From Geothrix oryzae (GTDB lineage: Bacteria; Acidobacteriota; Holophagae; Holophagales; Holophagaceae), in NCBI RefSeq assembly GCF_030295385.1, contig NZ_AP027079.1, positions 2,232,001 through 2,296,000 on the forward strand: 64,000 bases of DNA, in the 5' to 3' direction. The position numbers and the translations under genes are program-made. Below the pieces are notes generated by a model. The model saw only the letters and a program-made list of their open reading frames with translations, made no database searches and had not been told where the DNA came from. Shown piece by piece: positions 62,492 through 64,000 of this stretch. Position 1 is the stretch's first letter, and each line of letters begins with the position of its first letter.

Positions 62492-64000
62492 CTAGTTGTC
62501 GACCTTGAGGATGGCCAGGAAGGCCTCCTGGGGGATGTCCACATTGCCGATGGACTTCATCCGCTTCTTGCCCTCTTTCTGCTTGTTGAGGAGCTTCTTC
62601 TTGCGGCTGACATCGCCGCCGTAGCACTTGGCGAGCACATCCTTGCGGCGGGCCTTCACATTGGTGCGGGCGATGATCTTGCTCCCGATGGCGGCCTGGA
62701 TGGCCACATCGAACATCTGCTGGTGGATGACTTCCTTCATCTTCTGGCAGAGGGCGAGGCCCAGGGCCTGGCTCTTGCTGCGGTGCACCAGGATGGACAG
62801 CGCATCCACCGGCTCGGCGTTCACCAGGATGTCCATCTTCACGAGGTCGGACTCGGTGTAGTGCTTCATGTGGTAGTCGAAGCTGGCGTAGCCCTTGGAG
62901 ATGGACTTGAGCTTGTCGTAGAAGTCCATCACCACTTCGTTCAGGGGCAGTTCGTAGACGAGCATCACGCGGTCCTGGCTCAGGTACTCCAGCTTCTGCT
63001 GGAAGCCGCGGCGCTCCTCGCAGAGCTTGATCAGGCCGCCCACGAAATCCGTGCGGGTGAGGATGGTGGCCTCGATGATGGGCTCCTCGATCTTGGCGAT
63101 CTTCTGGAGCGGAGGCAGCTTCGAGGGGTTGTCCACCGAGGTCTCGGTGCCGTCGGTCAGGTGCACATGGTACCGCACGCTGGGAGCCGTGGTGATGAGG
63201 TCCAGGTCGAACTCGCGCTCCAGGCGCTCCTGCACGATCTCCATGTGGAGCAGGCCCAGGAAGCCGCAGCGGAAGCCGAACCCCAGCGCGGTGGAGGTCT
63301 CGGGCTCGTAGGTGAAGCTGCTGTCGTTGAGGCGCAGCTTGTCCATGGCGTTGCGGAGGTTCTCGTAGTCGTCGCTGGAGGTGGGGAAGATCCCCGCGAA
63401 GACCACGGGCTGGATCTCCTTGAAGCCCTTCAGCATCTCGGTGGCGGGCTTGGTCGTGAGCGTGACCGCGTGGGTCACCGTGTCGCCGACCTTCACATCC
63501 ACCAGCTGGCGGATGTTGGCCACCAGGTAGCCCACCTCGCCCACGGACAGCGAGTCCTGCTTGTCCATCTTGGGGTCGAAGATGCCGATCTCATCCACCC
63601 GGTGCTCGCTGCCCGTGGACATGAAGCGGATCTGGTCCCCCGCCTTCAGCGTGCCGTTCACGACGCGGATGAGGTTCACCACGCCGCGGTAGGCGTCGTA
63701 GTAGCAGTCGAAGACCAGCGCCTGGAGCGGCGCGGCCGGATCGCCCTGGGGCGCGGGAATGCACTTCACGATCTGCTCGAGCACCTGTTCGCAGTTCTCG
63801 CCGGTCTTGGCGCTCACATTCACGGCGTGGGCGGTGTCCACCAGGCCGATGACCGTGTCGATCTGCTGCAGCACGCGCTCGGGATCCGCACTGGGCAGGT
63901 CGGTCTTGTTCAGCACCGGGAACACTTCCAGGCCGTTCTCCAGGGCCAGGTAGGTATTGGCCAGGGTCTGGGCCTCCACGCCCTGGGTGGCGTCCACCAC
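62492..64000 (-). CDS. lepA: elongation factor 4 (LepA), partial
   Basis: The last 502 codons of lepA; the N terminus, with most GTPase motifs, is outside the window. The first visible block retains the GTPase N-K-T-D guanine-specificity motif ([12 protein letters not shown]). Domains II, III/V and the LepA-specific C-terminal domain ([20 protein letters not shown]) follow. EF4 acts on stalled or back-translocated ribosomes at the membrane-rich or ion-stressed state. The last codons are duplicated 247 bp downstream. Confidence 0.96.
   Translation of the reverse strand: MVDATQGVEAQTLANTYLALENGLEVFPVLNKTDLPSADPERVLQQIDTVIGLVDTAHAVNVSAKTGENCEQVLEQIVKCIPAPQGDPAAPLQALVFDCYYDAYRGVVNLIRVVNGTLKAGDQIRFMSTGSEHRVDEIGIFDPKMDKQDSLSVGEVGYLVANIRQLVDVKVGDTVTHAVTLTTKPATEMLKGFKEIQPVVFAGIFPTSSDDYENLRNAMDKLRLNDSSFTYEPETSTALGFGFRCGFLGLLHMEIVQERLEREFDLDLITTAPSVRYHVHLTDGTETSVDNPSKLPPLQKIAKIEEPIIEATILTRTDFVGGLIKLCEERRGFQQKLEYLSQDRVMLVYELPLNEVVMDFYDKLKSISKGYASFDYHMKHYTESDLVKMDILVNAEPVDALSILVHRSKSQALGLALCQKMKEVIHQQMFDVAIQAAIGSKIIARTNVKARRKDVLAKCYGGDVSRKKKLLNKQKEGKKRMKSIGNVDIPQEAFLAILKVDN

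Noticed and set aside
62245-62544. A 99-codon ORF beside lepA as a small gene
   Set aside because: It is made of the decayed lepA tail, a dispersed repeat and part of lepA in the same or another frame, with no independent start signal.

Overview
The window is 64 kb of very GC-rich, gene-dense bacterial chromosome. Several traits point to the Acidobacteriota, most likely the Holophagaceae (Geothrix-like): large TonB-dependent receptors with an N-terminal carboxypeptidase-regulatory domain, many c-type cytochromes, several hemerythrins, abundant c-di-GMP and two-component signalling, and coding strands with GC-saturated third positions. The taxonomic placement is an inference from gene content. 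No prophage, IS transposase, CRISPR array or rRNA operon was seen. Four tRNA genes are present: Ser-CGA, Ser-GGA, Leu-CAA and Leu-TAA. About 60 protein genes are called.

Layout. 0-8.5 kb: the tail of an ABC ATPase, a carbohydrate-porin-like protein, a drug/metabolite exporter with a single-domain response regulator, a cluster of a degenerate HD-GYP protein, a pseudopilin-like protein and a PBP4-type carboxypeptidase, a FabD-like acyltransferase, and a zeta-toxin-like P-loop protein overlapped by a small ORF. 8.5-14 kb: carA-carB plus a CoA-binding protein, then tadA. 14-21 kb: a diguanylate cyclase fused to hemerythrin, a DUF2891 protein, an Fe-S-type regulator divergent from a diheme cytochrome/DoxX pair, then tRNA-Ser(CGA) followed by a 196-bp tandem repeat, and pepD. 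21-30 kb: tRNA-Ser(GGA), hemerythrin, pentaheme cytochrome, TSUP transporter and substrate-binding protein, HutD-like protein, psd-scpB-zinc-ribbon operon, a Ser/Thr kinase with a pseudo-receiver, and rpsU. 30-40 kb: mutS2, a chemoreceptor, an Oar-like TonB receptor, bacteriohemerythrin, tRNA-Leu(CAA), nadE. 40-53.5 kb: an orphan histidine kinase, the PEP synthase/PPDK regulator, polyphosphate:AMP phosphotransferase, a TonB-domain protein, an FAD oxidoreductase, a TIGR01777 protein, pcrA/uvrD, two small cytochromes c, tRNA-Leu(TAA), a GH19-like protein, an aldose epimerase-like protein and miaB. 53.5-64 kb: two TonB receptors downstream of a phosphotransfer-like protein/response regulator/histidine kinase operon, a stand-alone MshEN protein, and lepA running off the right edge with a decayed copy of its own 3' end beside it.

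Functional themes. The c-di-GMP parts (GGDEF-hemerythrin, degenerate HD-GYP, MshEN receptor) together with three hemerythrin domains and several cytochromes suggest oxygen/redox-linked second-messenger control. TonB uptake is represented by three receptors, one TonB C-terminal-domain protein and a local two-component system with a possible direct-repeat operator. The most unusual sequence structures are non-coding: the 196-bp tandem repeat carrying inverted copies of the tRNA-Ser 3' end, and a dispersed intergenic repeat found next to short duplications of neighbouring gene ends (nadE 5', lepA 3').
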